A stretch of DNA of 64,000 bases from Gammaproteobacteria bacterium. GTDB taxonomy: Bacteria; Pseudomonadota; Gammaproteobacteria; Arenicellales; UBA868. Positions within the stretch are counted from its first letter, which is position 1; each line of letters opens with the position of its first letter. Location: contig JAKUQR010000012.1 in NCBI GenBank assembly GCA_022450155.1, positions 38,513 through 102,512 of the forward strand, in the 5' to 3' direction. A program made the translations under genes and the position numbers. Positions 34,849 to 44,032 of the stretch are shown in pieces. The notes under the pieces are model-generated. The model did no database searches. It was not told the origin of the DNA and was given only the letters and a program-made list of their open reading frames with translations.

Positions 34849-36246
34849 ATGACAACTGAACCTGCGACCCTATCTGAAACTCTCATTCCGGCTGGCACTG
34901 AACCGGATCTTGATCATATCAGAGCGCGTAATGCTCGCAGTGTGTGGCATCCGATGGCGCACCCGGGGGTTCATCAGGCAAACCCGCCGCGAATTATCAC
35001 GGGAGCCGAAGGGGTCTATATCCAGGATGACGAAGGCCATCGTGTGATCGATGCGGTCGGGGGCATCTGGAATGTGAACCTGGGTTATTCGTGTGTGCCG
35101 ATCAAACAGGCCATTGCCCAGCAACTGGACGTGTTGCCTTTTTATTCGGCCTTTAAAGGCACGACAAACATCCGACTGATCGAACTGGCGGACCGGCTGG
35201 TCGGTGTGCTTGAACCCGAAGGTATGCGCCGAGCGTTTTTTACCTCGGGCGGCAGCGACAGTGTCGAGACTGCATTGCGGTTAACGCGCCAGTTCTGGAA
35301 GCTGGCAGGGCAGTCGGGTAAGGTGAAATTCTTCTCCTTCAAAAAGGGTTATCACGGAACTCATTTCGGTGGTGCCTCAGTCAATGGCAATGACCGTTTC
35401 CGCAAGAGTTATGAGCCACTGCTGCCGGGTTGCATCCAGCTGCCTTTCCCGTCGCTCTACCATAACCCGTTCGGGATCGACGACATTGACGAGTTGACGG
35501 AGGTCTGTCTCAGGCAGATCGAACAGGAGATCAACTATCAGGGTGCAGACAGTATCGCGGCTTTTATCGCAGAACCTGTGTTGGGCGCCGGTGGCATCCT
35601 GGTGCCTCCGCCAAATCTGTGGCCGGCACTGCGCGCGTTGTGCGACAAGTACGACATTCTCTTGATCGCCGATGAAGTCGTCACGGGTTTCGGCCGGACG
35701 GGTTCCTGGTTCGGTGCCCGGGCCTGGGGCGTCAGACCCGATATGATGTGTTTCGCCAAAGCCATCACGTCCGGGTACTTTCCTTTTGGCGCGGTGATGC
35801 TCAATGAACGGATTGAGACCGTGTTTATGGAAAGCGGTCCCGACGGCGCCATCGGCCATGGCTATACCTACTCCGGCCATCCGGTTGGCTGTGCCGCGGC
35901 ACTCGCGACACTGGATGTCACGTTCAGCCAAGATCTGCCCGGCAATGCATTGGCTCGAGGTGAACAGTTGATGGCTTCACTCAAAGCACTGCAGGCAGAA
36001 CACGAAATGATCGGCGACGTGCGAGGAAAGGGGCTGATGGTGGGCATCGAGCTGGTGGCTGATCGCGGATTGAAAACCCCATTGGACCCGCAACTCGGCG
36101 ACGCCTTGGCCGATCGAGTATTCGCGGCCGGCGCGATGATCCGCGTTTCCGGTAATATCATCATCATGTCGCCGCCTCTGGTCATCACTGAATCGGAGAT
36201 TAATTCCCTGGCACAGGCACTGTCTGTCGGCTTTGCCGGAGCCTGA
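34849..36246 (+). CDS. Class III PLP-dependent aminotransferase (omega-aminotransferase group)
   Basis: A 465-residue aminotransferase. DAVGGIWNVNLGYS, FFTSGGSDSVETALRL, the PLP-stacking GYHGTHFGG, LLIADEVVTGFGRTG and the Schiff-base Lys in CFAKAITSGYFPFGAV are all present. Relatives use beta-alanine, taurine, putrescine or aromatic amines with pyruvate. The frame runs from 34603, but ATG 34849 has AAAGGAGA at 34833-34840 and the correct N-terminus. It lies 159 bp upstream of the TctC gene. Confidence 0.93.
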   Translation: MTTEPATLSETLIPAGTEPDLDHIRARNARSVWHPMAHPGVHQANPPRIITGAEGVYIQDDEGHRVIDAVGGIWNVNLGYSCVPIKQAIAQQLDVLPFYSAFKGTTNIRLIELADRLVGVLEPEGMRRAFFTSGGSDSVETALRLTRQFWKLAGQSGKVKFFSFKKGYHGTHFGGASVNGNDRFRKSYEPLLPGCIQLPFPSLYHNPFGIDDIDELTEVCLRQIEQEINYQGADSIAAFIAEPVLGAGGILVPPPNLWPALRALCDKYDILLIADEVVTGFGRTGSWFGARAWGVRPDMMCFAKAITSGYFPFGAVMLNERIETVFMESGPDGAIGHGYTYSGHPVGCAAALATLDVTFSQDLPGNALARGEQLMASLKALQAEHEMIGDVRGKGLMVGIELVADRGLKTPLDPQLGDALADRVFAAGAMIRVSGNIIIMSPPLVITESEINSLAQALSVGFAGA

Positions 36247-36261
36247 AACAGCTGCCAAGTC

Positions 36262-36290
36262 TTGAATTAGGTAGGTCTCTTAACTAAAGT
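36262..36290 (+). promoter_or_regulatory. Tentative promoter of the tctCBA operon
   Basis: TTGAAT (36262-36267) and TAAAGT (36285-36290) are 17 bp apart in the 159-bp gap before tctC. Each matches four of six consensus bases, so support is modest. Confidence 0.25.
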
Positions 36291-36405
36291 GGCAGATGTA
36301 ACTTGCTGGTAATAGTGCAGCTCCCTCGAGATCTTTTATTCTTGTGGAATCAGCACACTGAAAGGTAAGGTGCGTTGTGATAATTCCAACTGTGGAGGAT
36401 AAGAC

Positions 36406-37368
36406 ATGAAAATAACCTTGAAGCTGGTCGTACTGAGTATTCTGGCGTCGTTTCTGGTATTTGGTTCAGCTGCCCGGGCTGAGTATCCCGAAAAACCGGT
36501 GACCTTTATTGTGCCCTGGCCGCCGGGTGATCTCGAAGATGTGGTAACCCGTTTGATTGCAGAAGAATTTCAGAAAGAATACGGTGTTGCCGCGGCCGTG
36601 GTGAACAAGCCGGGTGGCGGTGGTGGTCCGTTCCCAGGTGCCGCCGAGGTCGCAAATGCGCCTGCTGATGGCTATACCATCGGGTCGTTCGTGGTCGGTG
36701 TGCCGATCATCGGTCCGCTCGTCGGCGTGCCGGGATTCGAGGACCCCGACCTGTTTGAGCCGGTCGGCATCTTTATCATTTATCCATTCCTGCTGGCCGC
36801 CAGTGGGGACGCCCCATACAGCAACATGGCTGAACTTGCCGAGTATGCCAAGTCCCACAAGGTGGCCCTGGGCCACTTTGGCCATCCCCTAATTCCAACC
36901 AAGGCTACGTTCGTGGCTGCTATGGAGTTAGGCTTTGAGTTTGGCAGCGATGCTGCATTCGACATGAACGATTGCAATACGTTGGCCAGTGGTGATGCTG
37001 ACGTGATCAATACCACCGCGCAGCTGGTTTTACCCTGCCTCGACGATCTTAAGGTCCTGGCGACTTTTACGGGTGACCAGCGAACTTCCGTGACACCTAA
37101 TGTCGCGACTCTGAGCGAACAGGTGCCTGGTATTGACGTTCCGACGCTTTGGAATGGTCTGTTTGTCAAGAAGGGAACGCCACAGATCGTCAAAGACAAG
37201 CTCGCAGCCGTGGCTAAGCGGGTGATTGCCGGTGATGCGGTCGCAAAAGTTGCCAAGAATACTGGCGGCATCTTCTTCTGGGAAGGTCCAGCCGAGGCCA
37301 AAGCACGCATCGCCCGTGACTGGAAATCCACTGAGTCGATGATGAAAAAATTAGGTCAGTTGGATTAG
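36406..37368 (+). CDS. tctC: Tripartite tricarboxylate transporter substrate-binding protein TctC
   Basis: A 320-residue periplasmic receptor. The signal peptide spans about residues 1-25 (cut after AARA). The mature protein starts EYPEKPVTFIVPWPPGDLEDVV, the TctC hallmark, and keeps PGGGGGPFPGAAEVANAPADGYT. The family binds citrate-like tri- or dicarboxylates and aromatic acids; the ligand is not predictable. A strong GTGGAGGA ribosome site precedes the ATG. First gene of tctCBA. Confidence 0.93.
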   Translation: MKITLKLVVLSILASFLVFGSAARAEYPEKPVTFIVPWPPGDLEDVVTRLIAEEFQKEYGVAAAVVNKPGGGGGPFPGAAEVANAPADGYTIGSFVVGVPIIGPLVGVPGFEDPDLFEPVGIFIIYPFLLAASGDAPYSNMAELAEYAKSHKVALGHFGHPLIPTKATFVAAMELGFEFGSDAAFDMNDCNTLASGDADVINTTAQLVLPCLDDLKVLATFTGDQRTSVTPNVATLSEQVPGIDVPTLWNGLFVKKGTPQIVKDKLAAVAKRVIAGDAVAKVAKNTGGIFFWEGPAEAKARIARDWKSTESMMKKLGQLD

Positions 37369-37394
37369 ATACTCACAAAATTAGTGAGATCTCT

Positions 37395-37424
37395 GTCGGG
37401 CGGCGTAGCCGCCCGACTTTGTTT
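37395..37424 (+). terminator. Intercistronic hairpin between tctC and tctB
   Basis: A perfect 10-bp stem GTCGGGCGGC / GCCGCCCGAC (37395-37404 and 37408-37417) with a three-base loop is followed by TTTGTTT. It has the form of a Rho-independent terminator. Its position between receptor and membrane genes suggests partial termination or 3'-end stabilisation that keeps the receptor in excess. Confidence 0.75.
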
Positions 37425-37439
37425 CTGGATGAGAGCATC

Positions 37440-37976
37440 ATGGATCAACCCGACAATATCCGATCCAGTGCGGCCATCAACTTTTTCTGTGCCGCATTCA
37501 TTGTTCTGGTGACGCTGGTTCTGGTGAGTCAGTTGGGCAGTCAGACCCGGTGGCTCAAGCGCGCTGATCTGGTCATGCAACCCGGGTTTTTCCCGGCCCT
37601 CGGTCTGCTGGTGATGGGTGTGCCGGCGCTCGTCTTGTCCGTTGTGTCGTTTCGTCAGATGCGCTCTGGCATAGAGTTGGAATCACCGCGTATCGTCGTC
37701 GCCGGCTTTCATCGCTGCTGCGAGTTTGCCGTGTGGTTTCTGGTTTATGTCTACATCATCCGGTGGGTTGGCTACCTGATGGCGACGCTGCTGTTTATGC
37801 CGGCGCTCAGTCTGCGGGTGGGGTTTCGCGGTGTACGATGGATAGTGACGGCAGTACTGATCGGGCTGGTGATCGTACTGCTATTCAGGACCGGGCTTCA
37901 GGTCCGTTTGCCGGATGGTTATATCTATGGTTACCTGCCCCCGGAGATTCGAAATTTCATGATCCGTAACTTCTGA
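37440..37976 (+). CDS. tctB: Tripartite tricarboxylate transporter small membrane subunit TctB
   Basis: A 178-residue membrane protein with four predicted helices (starting about residues 12, 46, 93 and 128). The segment RADLVMQPGFFPALGLLVMG is characteristic of TctB. It assembles with TctA in the inner membrane. An upstream ATG at 37419 is possible but lies within the end of the terminator hairpin region, so 37440 is preferred. Confidence 0.88.
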   Translation: MDQPDNIRSSAAINFFCAAFIVLVTLVLVSQLGSQTRWLKRADLVMQPGFFPALGLLVMGVPALVLSVVSFRQMRSGIELESPRIVVAGFHRCCEFAVWFLVYVYIIRWVGYLMATLLFMPALSLRVGFRGVRWIVTAVLIGLVIVLLFRTGLQVRLPDGYIYGYLPPEIRNFMIRNF

Positions 37977-37984
37977 ACTTTCCC

Positions 37985-39490
37985 ATGATCGAGTTACTGC
38001 TCGAGTCGTTAATGCTGATCGCGCGATGGGATGTCGCGATTGCGCTTTTAATCGGTGCAATTGGCGGGGTCATTATCGGAGCCATTCCAGGGGTCGGTCC
38101 CGCGGTTGCCATCGCCATACTGCTGCCGGCAACTTATAAGCTCGAACCCCTGGTTGGACTGACGCTGTTACTGGGTATTTACGGCGCTGCCCTTTATGGC
38201 GGCGCTATTCCGGCCATTCTGATCAACACACCGGGCACACCGGTTAATGCGCTGACCACTTATGATGGCCACCCTATAGCCCGTCGGGGAGAGCCGCGTC
38301 GGGCGTTGTCGCTCGCCTACAGTGCCAGCTTCATTGGCGGGATCCTCAGTGTGCTGGCACTGATTTTTCTCACACCCAAGTTGGCGGCAGTCGCACCTTA
38401 CTTTGGCAGCCGGGATATCCTGATGGCGGCACTTTTGGGACTGGTGTTGGTAATATTGACCCATCGTGGACAGACGTTGGCGGCAGCCGCGCTGGTTGGC
38501 ATGGGTGTGTTCATCACGGTGGTTGGCATGGAACCATTCCGGCTCACCGACCGTTTTGTTTTCGGCTTGCCCTGGTTACGCGGTGGTCTGGCACTCATTC
38601 CAGCCGTTCTCGGCCTGTTTGCGATTTCGCAGGCGTTTATCCTTTTGCAATCCTCGGATGCGCCTCGACAGATTCCCAAGGTGACGGGCAGCCCCTTCGC
38701 TGGTTTGTTTGAAGTCTTTCGACGGCTTAAGCGGGTCGCCCTGTGTTCGTCCGGGTTTGGGATCATCATGGGCATCATCCCTGGGGTGGGTGAGTTCCTG
38801 GCTCAGTTTTTCTCCTATGGTCTGGCGCAGAAACTCAGCAAGACACCGGAGAAGTTCGGCAAAGGGTCTTCAGAAGGCCTGGTGGCGGCGGAGTCCGCCA
38901 ACAATGCCGTACCAGCTGCCGCGATGATTCCATTGCTGGCGCTGGGTATCCCCGGTGAAGCGTTGACGGCGATGATGCTGTCGGTTTTCACGGTACACAA
39001 CCTGATTCCGGGTCCAAAACTCTTTGAGACTCAGCCAGAATTTGTGGTTGGCCTTTATGTATGTCTATTCCTCATCAATTTTATTGTGCTGGCTTTTCTA
39101 CTGATAGCTACACCCCTGTTGATCCGTGTCATCAAAGTGCCGGAAAGGTTTCTCGGCGTGGTGGTATTGACGCTGGCACTGGTTGGGGTTTACTCCATCC
39201 GCAACAGCCTACCAGACTGCTGGGCGGCTATTGGATTTGGTCTGCTCGGTTACGTGCTTCGCCGGGTCAACTGGCCGCTGGTGCCGATCATTCTGGGCAT
39301 GGTGCTGGGCGAGATCATCGAGGCCAAGCTGCGCACCAGCATGGCCCGGGTTGAAACGCCGCTGGACTTCGTTAACCGACCGGTCTCGGCCACCATCGCG
39401 GTGATTATTGTGCTGGCGCTCGCGGTACATGTCTGGTCGGAGATCCGCAATTACCGACAGCGCCGGACGAAGACGTCGCCCGCAGCCTGA
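37985..39490 (+). CDS. tctA: Tripartite tricarboxylate transporter large permease TctA
   Basis: A 501-residue permease with about 12 membrane helices. The TctA signature GAIPGVGPAVAIAILLPATY recurs in inverted-repeat form as GIIPGVGEFLAQFFSYGLAQ, and YGAALYGGAIPAILINTPGTP and SANNAVPAAAMIPLLALGIP are conserved substrate-path segments. It begins 8 bp after tctB and completes the transporter. Confidence 0.95.
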   Translation: MIELLLESLMLIARWDVAIALLIGAIGGVIIGAIPGVGPAVAIAILLPATYKLEPLVGLTLLLGIYGAALYGGAIPAILINTPGTPVNALTTYDGHPIARRGEPRRALSLAYSASFIGGILSVLALIFLTPKLAAVAPYFGSRDILMAALLGLVLVILTHRGQTLAAAALVGMGVFITVVGMEPFRLTDRFVFGLPWLRGGLALIPAVLGLFAISQAFILLQSSDAPRQIPKVTGSPFAGLFEVFRRLKRVALCSSGFGIIMGIIPGVGEFLAQFFSYGLAQKLSKTPEKFGKGSSEGLVAAESANNAVPAAAMIPLLALGIPGEALTAMMLSVFTVHNLIPGPKLFETQPEFVVGLYVCLFLINFIVLAFLLIATPLLIRVIKVPERFLGVVVLTLALVGVYSIRNSLPDCWAAIGFGLLGYVLRRVNWPLVPIILGMVLGEIIEAKLRTSMARVETPLDFVNRPVSATIAVIIVLALAVHVWSEIRNYRQRRTKTSPAA

Positions 39491-39529
39491 CAGCGGCGTG
39501 TCGCAGTCCGAGTGAACTAAACCGACGCA

Positions 39530-40177
39530 ATGCCTGTGGAGCCCTGTGACCTGATAATGGATTTTGGGGGCGTCATCACGTATTCGCTTTTCGAACGATG
39601 CCGCGATATCGAACGGCTTTATCGACTGCCAGACGGGTCACTCAACTGGACAGGCCCATTTGATTCAGCGGATGATAAATTCTGGCAGCAGTACCTGAGC
39701 GGGCAGATCTCAGAGCGTGATTACTGGTACATCCGCTGTGGTGAACTCGGACAGATATTGAGAGAAGAAATCACCATCCGTAAACTGGTCACTGACCTGA
39801 GGAACTTCAAGTCGTCCGTTCGGCCCGAAGCAGAAACCCTGATTCGGCAAGCCCGGGCCCAAGGGTGCAGAGTTGGCCTACTGACCAATGAGTTAGAACT
39901 TTTTCACGGGCCGGAAGTGTATGACGCGTTCGAGATACTGGGCAGTTTTGATGCCATTGTCGATGCGACACACACGGGCATCCTGAAACCCGAGCCACAA
40001 GCCTACCAGCTGGCAGTGGAGGCACTCGACGCCTCGTTTGAATCCGTGGTTTTTGTTGACGATCAGCAGAAGAATGTCGATGGAGCAATTGCCTGCGGGA
40101 TTGAAGCCATTCGGTTGGACATTACGGATCCAGAATCCGGGTTTGATGATGTTCGAAGGGCACTGAAACTCACTTGA
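39530..40177 (+). CDS. HAD-superfamily hydrolase
   Basis: A 215-residue HAD hydrolase of the epoxide-hydrolase-N-terminal-like group. Motif I is DFGGVITYS with the nucleophile Asp, motif II LLTNE, motif III Lys in GILKPEPQAY and motif IV FVDDQQKNVDGA. It should be a small-molecule phosphatase or dehalogenase; the substrate is unknown. It lies 39 bp after tctA and may be the last gene of that operon. Confidence 0.88.
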   Translation: MPVEPCDLIMDFGGVITYSLFERCRDIERLYRLPDGSLNWTGPFDSADDKFWQQYLSGQISERDYWYIRCGELGQILREEITIRKLVTDLRNFKSSVRPEAETLIRQARAQGCRVGLLTNELELFHGPEVYDAFEILGSFDAIVDATHTGILKPEPQAYQLAVEALDASFESVVFVDDQQKNVDGAIACGIEAIRLDITDPESGFDDVRRALKLT

Positions 40178-40337
40178 TTCGTATTCGATGTTATTCCGGA
40201 GCCACTTGGATGAACATTTATAGAGGGTTGTACAGAATAGACTGAGTACGAATCGGTATGTGACTGACTGGTGACCGACAGCACCGTTTATTGTTTTATA
40301 CTGAGTTTGGGCGCGAACAGGAAAATCGTCTGATTCT

Positions 40338-41501
40338 ATGAACTCACCATCCAACGAGTTGATGAGTACGCTGTCAGAGTACTTGTCTCTTGACCATCTA
40401 TCGTGCTACTCGCTTCCCCCCGAGGCTTATACCGATGTTGATTTATATGCGCTGGAACTGGATGCTATTTTTAGAAAAGAGTGGCTCTGTGTGGGCCGAG
40501 CGGAATACATTCCGGCCCCGGGGGACTATTACTGTATAGATATTCTTAATGAATCTTTAGTGGTCGTACATGGGCAGGATGGGGTGATACGTGCATTGTC
40601 GAACATTTGCCGTCACCGCTTTATGCCCGTCGCTCAAGGGAGTGGAAACACGAAGCGTTTTGTTTGTCCCTACCATGCCTGGACATATGAGACCGACGGG
40701 AGTTTATACGCTGCACCTTTTATGAAAGGTTCATCTGTGTTCGATAAGTCCCTTTGTAGCCTGCCAAGTTACCGGCTCGAAACCTGGTGTGGATTTTTGT
40801 TTATTAATTTGGATGATGGTGCGCCGCCACTCCTCGAAAAAATGCATACAGCAAATCAGTATCTCGTAAATTATCGACTCAACGAGCAAACAGAAATCAT
40901 GCATTACCAGACCGAGTGGGCGGGTAATTGGAAGTTGTCGGCAGAAAACTCCATGGAATACTACCACCACGTGGGGTTACATAAAGATACAGTTGGAGGG
41001 CAGTTACCCGCGAAAAATACGTATTTACCAGCAAGCCCGGAGGACGGTTCTTTCACGCATCAACGATGTCGGATGGATGATGCCTACATTGGAGGTCAAG
41101 ACCATCCTTTCAACCCGATGGGTTATTTGGATACGTTTTCTGACGAAGACCTGTATACCGGCTATATGGTGTACATCTTTCCGGCATTTACGATGGCTAT
41201 GCGTCCCAACACCAACAACTGGTTGAGTTTCAGTCCTGCGGGGATAAGCAATACGAGAGTACTGGGTGGTTATCTAGTCTCAAACGAGGTCGCTCGCGAA
41301 CATCCCAATATTGCTGAGGAACGACGAGAGCTCATCCTTAAAGTGAACGAGGAAGATGCAAAGGCGACGACCGAGTTGGCTAAAGTGATGATGTCTAGTA
41401 AGGCCCAACGTGGACCCCTCAGCCCGTTCGAAGGTACATTAGTGGAATTTTATAGATACCTGGCCCGCTCACTGATTGACCAAGAAAGCACATCACCATG
41501 A
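40338..41501 (+). CDS. Rieske non-heme iron oxygenase alpha subunit, Glu-bridge type
   Basis: A 387-residue ring-hydroxylating-type oxygenase. The Rieske [2Fe-2S] ligands are C91-x-H93 and C110-x2-H113 (CRHRF ... CPYHAW). The mononuclear iron site has H210 and H215 in ENSMEYYHHVGLH, and the bridging Asp of most family members is Glu207, as known for the carnitine monooxygenase CntA/YeaW. Relatives include GbcA and CntA, which oxidise quaternary amines. No reductase gene is nearby. The gene is visibly A/T-richer than its neighbours, suggesting transfer. Its end overlaps the next gene by 4 bp. Confidence 0.9.
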   Translation: MNSPSNELMSTLSEYLSLDHLSCYSLPPEAYTDVDLYALELDAIFRKEWLCVGRAEYIPAPGDYYCIDILNESLVVVHGQDGVIRALSNICRHRFMPVAQGSGNTKRFVCPYHAWTYETDGSLYAAPFMKGSSVFDKSLCSLPSYRLETWCGFLFINLDDGAPPLLEKMHTANQYLVNYRLNEQTEIMHYQTEWAGNWKLSAENSMEYYHHVGLHKDTVGGQLPAKNTYLPASPEDGSFTHQRCRMDDAYIGGQDHPFNPMGYLDTFSDEDLYTGYMVYIFPAFTMAMRPNTNNWLSFSPAGISNTRVLGGYLVSNEVAREHPNIAEERRELILKVNEEDAKATTELAKVMMSSKAQRGPLSPFEGTLVEFYRYLARSLIDQESTSP

Positions 41502-43276
41502 AAAAAAAATCGTCACAGTCGGGTCAGCCGAGAAAATTGTCGATGATTGACACCATCAGTGCCGAAGAACTGGCGAGAGATCCAGGTTATCCGGGAATGG
41601 TACCCGAGCACGTGGCACAAACGGTCTACTACGCACCGTTTAAGAAACTCACTGAAGCAGACCTCAAAGGGTTCTGGGTCCTGGAATACCGCTGGCCCAA
41701 CGGCTGTACGCCCTATGGGTTGATGTTCTGTGAACTGGCGCTAACCTGGGCCATGCAGTACGCCTCGCATCACTCGCCGCTGCCGCCGACCAATGGATAT
41801 GACATGCGGGTTGCCGGCACACATTTGTTTGGATCGGAGCTGGCTCTGGAATCAGAAGCGGTTCTCAAGGCGCGCGATCAGCGGTTGGCACAGCGGCTGC
41901 CGCAGTTTGTTGATGACTTTGACCGCATCTGGACTCAGGAGATTGATGCGCTGATGGCCGCCAACCGTTTGATCGAATCCTATGAGACATCCGGGCGCAG
42001 TCCGGAAGAGATGGGGGATTACCTGGTGTATACGCGCGAGCACGTGCGCTGGAGCTGGGAACGGCACTTCGAACTCATGTACCTGCTGCTCATCAACCAT
42101 GCCGGGTTTTATGATCTGTGTACAGAACTGTCGATACCGCACGCCGACGTCGCCACGTTCCTGCAGGGATATGATAGCCGGATCAGCCAGGGCGACCGTG
42201 CACTGTGGGAAATGGTGGATCTGGTGAGAGAGAATGATCTTGCGCAATGGTTTACCAGTACCGAAAGCCACGCTGATCTGCTGCCGAAAATGCGCACTGC
42301 CGGTGGTGGGGCAGCGGGCTGGGCGGAGGCCTTTGATCAATTTCTGGATGAATGGGGCTGGCGCACCGAAACGGTGGCAGATCCGCTCTCACCCAGTTGG
42401 ATCGAAGACCCCGCACCGGTTCTGCAGTCTATTGGGACCTATGTGGCGTCTGGTGAACGACCTGATTTCGATGCTAAGCGCAAATTGGCTGAAGACGACC
42501 GTGAAAATGCGCTGGAGGCGGCCCGTTCACGACTGAGTCGTGCCGAGCAGCGTGAATTTGACCAGACGCTCGACAGTTGCCGTAAGGCCAATTTTCTGTG
42601 GTGGAATGAAGATCACAATTTTTACATTGATTACCGTACGGCTATTCCGATGCGCAAAGCCGCACTGGGCCTGGGCCAGGCGCTGGACCTGGCGGACCCG
42701 GAAGACACCGTGTTCTGCTTTTATCCCGAGTTACTGGCTCTGGCGCGCGGTGAAACAAGGTGGAATGAACTCTCGGCACAGGTGGGCGAAAGAAAAGACT
42801 ACTACTGGTCCTGGCGGGAACGTCGTCATCAAATACCGAAATTTCTGGGTGTGCCGCCTGAATCGGTGAGTGATCCCATTCTGACGGAGCTCGACGGGTT
42901 CACACCGGCGTTTCTGGAAACTCTTAAAATCGAGGGCAGCGCTACTACGTTGAACGGTATGCCGGCAAGTCGCGGGTCGGCCACCGGGCCTGCACGAGTA
43001 CTGCTGGGCGCCGACGACATTCATCAAATACAAACCGGCGAGATACTGGTCTGCGAAGGGACGACACCGAGTTGGACCCCGGCGTTTACCAAGATTGCTG
43101 GCTGCCTCACCGACCAAGGCGGCACGCTGTCGCATGCGGCCATTGTGGGCCGGGAATATGGCATCCCCTGTGTGGTGGCCATGGGTAACGCAACAGCCCG
43201 GATTAAAACTGGAGATACCTTGGCGCTCGATGGCACTACCGGTACCGTAACAATTCTCCAGCGGGCACACGGATGA
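41498..43276 (+). CDS. PEP-utilising-enzyme swivel-domain protein lacking an ATP-grasp domain
   Basis: A 592-residue protein. The last 90 residues form the phosphohistidine swivel domain of PEP synthase, pyruvate phosphate dikinase and rifampicin phosphotransferase, with the phospho-carrier His546 in GGTLSHAAIVGREYGIPCVV. The first 480 or so residues are largely helical, aromatic-rich and resemble the substrate-binding middle domain of rifampicin-phosphotransferase-like enzymes. There is no nucleotide-binding domain. A matching stand-alone ATP domain is encoded at 48433-49506. The gene overlaps both the Rieske gene and the next small gene by ATGA, so all three are coupled. The substrate is unknown. 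Confidence 0.85.
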   Translation: MKKKSSQSGQPRKLSMIDTISAEELARDPGYPGMVPEHVAQTVYYAPFKKLTEADLKGFWVLEYRWPNGCTPYGLMFCELALTWAMQYASHHSPLPPTNGYDMRVAGTHLFGSELALESEAVLKARDQRLAQRLPQFVDDFDRIWTQEIDALMAANRLIESYETSGRSPEEMGDYLVYTREHVRWSWERHFELMYLLLINHAGFYDLCTELSIPHADVATFLQGYDSRISQGDRALWEMVDLVRENDLAQWFTSTESHADLLPKMRTAGGGAAGWAEAFDQFLDEWGWRTETVADPLSPSWIEDPAPVLQSIGTYVASGERPDFDAKRKLAEDDRENALEAARSRLSRAEQREFDQTLDSCRKANFLWWNEDHNFYIDYRTAIPMRKAALGLGQALDLADPEDTVFCFYPELLALARGETRWNELSAQVGERKDYYWSWRERRHQIPKFLGVPPESVSDPILTELDGFTPAFLETLKIEGSATTLNGMPASRGSATGPARVLLGADDIHQIQTGEILVCEGTTPSWTPAFTKIAGCLTDQGGTLSHAAIVGREYGIPCVVAMGNATARIKTGDTLALDGTTGTVTILQRAHG

Positions 43277-43788
43277 CACAGGTTCTGTCCTGCCAGTCCT
43301 ATCACGGCATCACCGCGGGACAGACGGTGCTGAACATGCCGGATGGGCGGTCAGTATTCAAGCTCTATCTGCTGTCTATCGTTGGTCGAAATGAACCGGC
43401 GTTATACGACTGGGCCAATGCGCGGTTTTCGATGGCAGAGTTTGAAGCTCGTTTTTGTGAGGGGAGTTATGAAGGCGTAGGTTTCGTCACAGCGTTTCCA
43501 CACATCACCAAGATCTTTCGCTACGCACCCGAGGTCGAGACTGTGATCGACGTACGAGAACTAGACACGGCCTCGCTGGATGAACTGGATTGCAGCCGCA
43601 ATGATCAGTATCACGAATTTGCCTGCTATGCGGAGTCATTGATTGTTGCCGAAGAGTACCGCGCGTGGGCGCGGGCCGATAGTGTTGATGAGTACCTTCA
43701 GTTTCGCTGCTCGCTGGCTGATTTTCCAATCGCGAACCACAACAAACTATCCGATTACTGGGACCGGTCGACCCAACCGGATCAATAG
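43273..43788 (+). CDS. Unrecognised protein coupled to the swivel-domain gene
   Basis: A 171-residue soluble, acidic protein with no signal peptide or membrane segment. I do not recognise a family. Visible features are a beta-rich first half (GRSVFKLYLLSIVG, GVGFVTAFPHITKIFRYAPE) and an acidic second half (DTASLDELDCSRNDQYHEFACYAES). It starts within the stop of the preceding gene (ATGA), so it is probably a third component or accessory of the Rieske/swivel-protein system. Confidence 0.75.
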   Translation: MTQVLSCQSYHGITAGQTVLNMPDGRSVFKLYLLSIVGRNEPALYDWANARFSMAEFEARFCEGSYEGVGFVTAFPHITKIFRYAPEVETVIDVRELDTASLDELDCSRNDQYHEFACYAESLIVAEEYRAWARADSVDEYLQFRCSLADFPIANHNKLSDYWDRSTQPDQ

Positions 43789-43841
43789 CCAACACTAATC
43801 TGTTGGCGGATTTGAAAAACTCGAGCGTGGCCGCCCTCGCT

Positions 43842-44000
43842 TCAGCAATCACGGGCTCGATATAGGCCGACATAGAACTCGTTGCGTCTTTCGTTCCACC
43901 AGCCCAGATAAGTGAAGCTGCGCAGCATCATGAACAGCGGTGTGTTCTCTCCGAGCAGTCGATCGCGCCGGGCCGTCAGTGTTTCGGTTGATTGAGTCAT
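43842..44000 (-). CDS. Possible 52-residue protein or remnant
   Basis: ATG at 44000 to TGA at 43842-43844 on the minus strand, just downstream of the sulfotransferase gene on the same strand. The product (TLTARRDRLLGENTPLFMML, then LGWWNERRNEFYVGLY) is plausible protein. Its first part faintly resembles the lead-in of some class III aminotransferases, so a gene remnant is possible. No clear ribosome site. Confidence 0.3.
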   Translation of the reverse strand: MTQSTETLTARRDRLLGENTPLFMMLRSFTYLGWWNERRNEFYVGLYRARDC

Positions 44001-44032
44001 GGGTCATGATCATGCACCGGTTTCCGCCGGGT

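Noticed and set aside
36290..36306. TGGCAG ... TTGC resembling a sigma-54 -24/-12 promoter before tctC
   Set aside because: The GG-to-GC spacing is two bases longer than the strict sigma-54 requirement.
40176..40254. GATTCGTA and TACGAATC inverted repeat flanking the gap before the Rieske gene
   Set aside because: Arms are only 8 bp and about 60 bp apart, one of them in the HAD stop codon; too weak to call an operator or mobile-element end.
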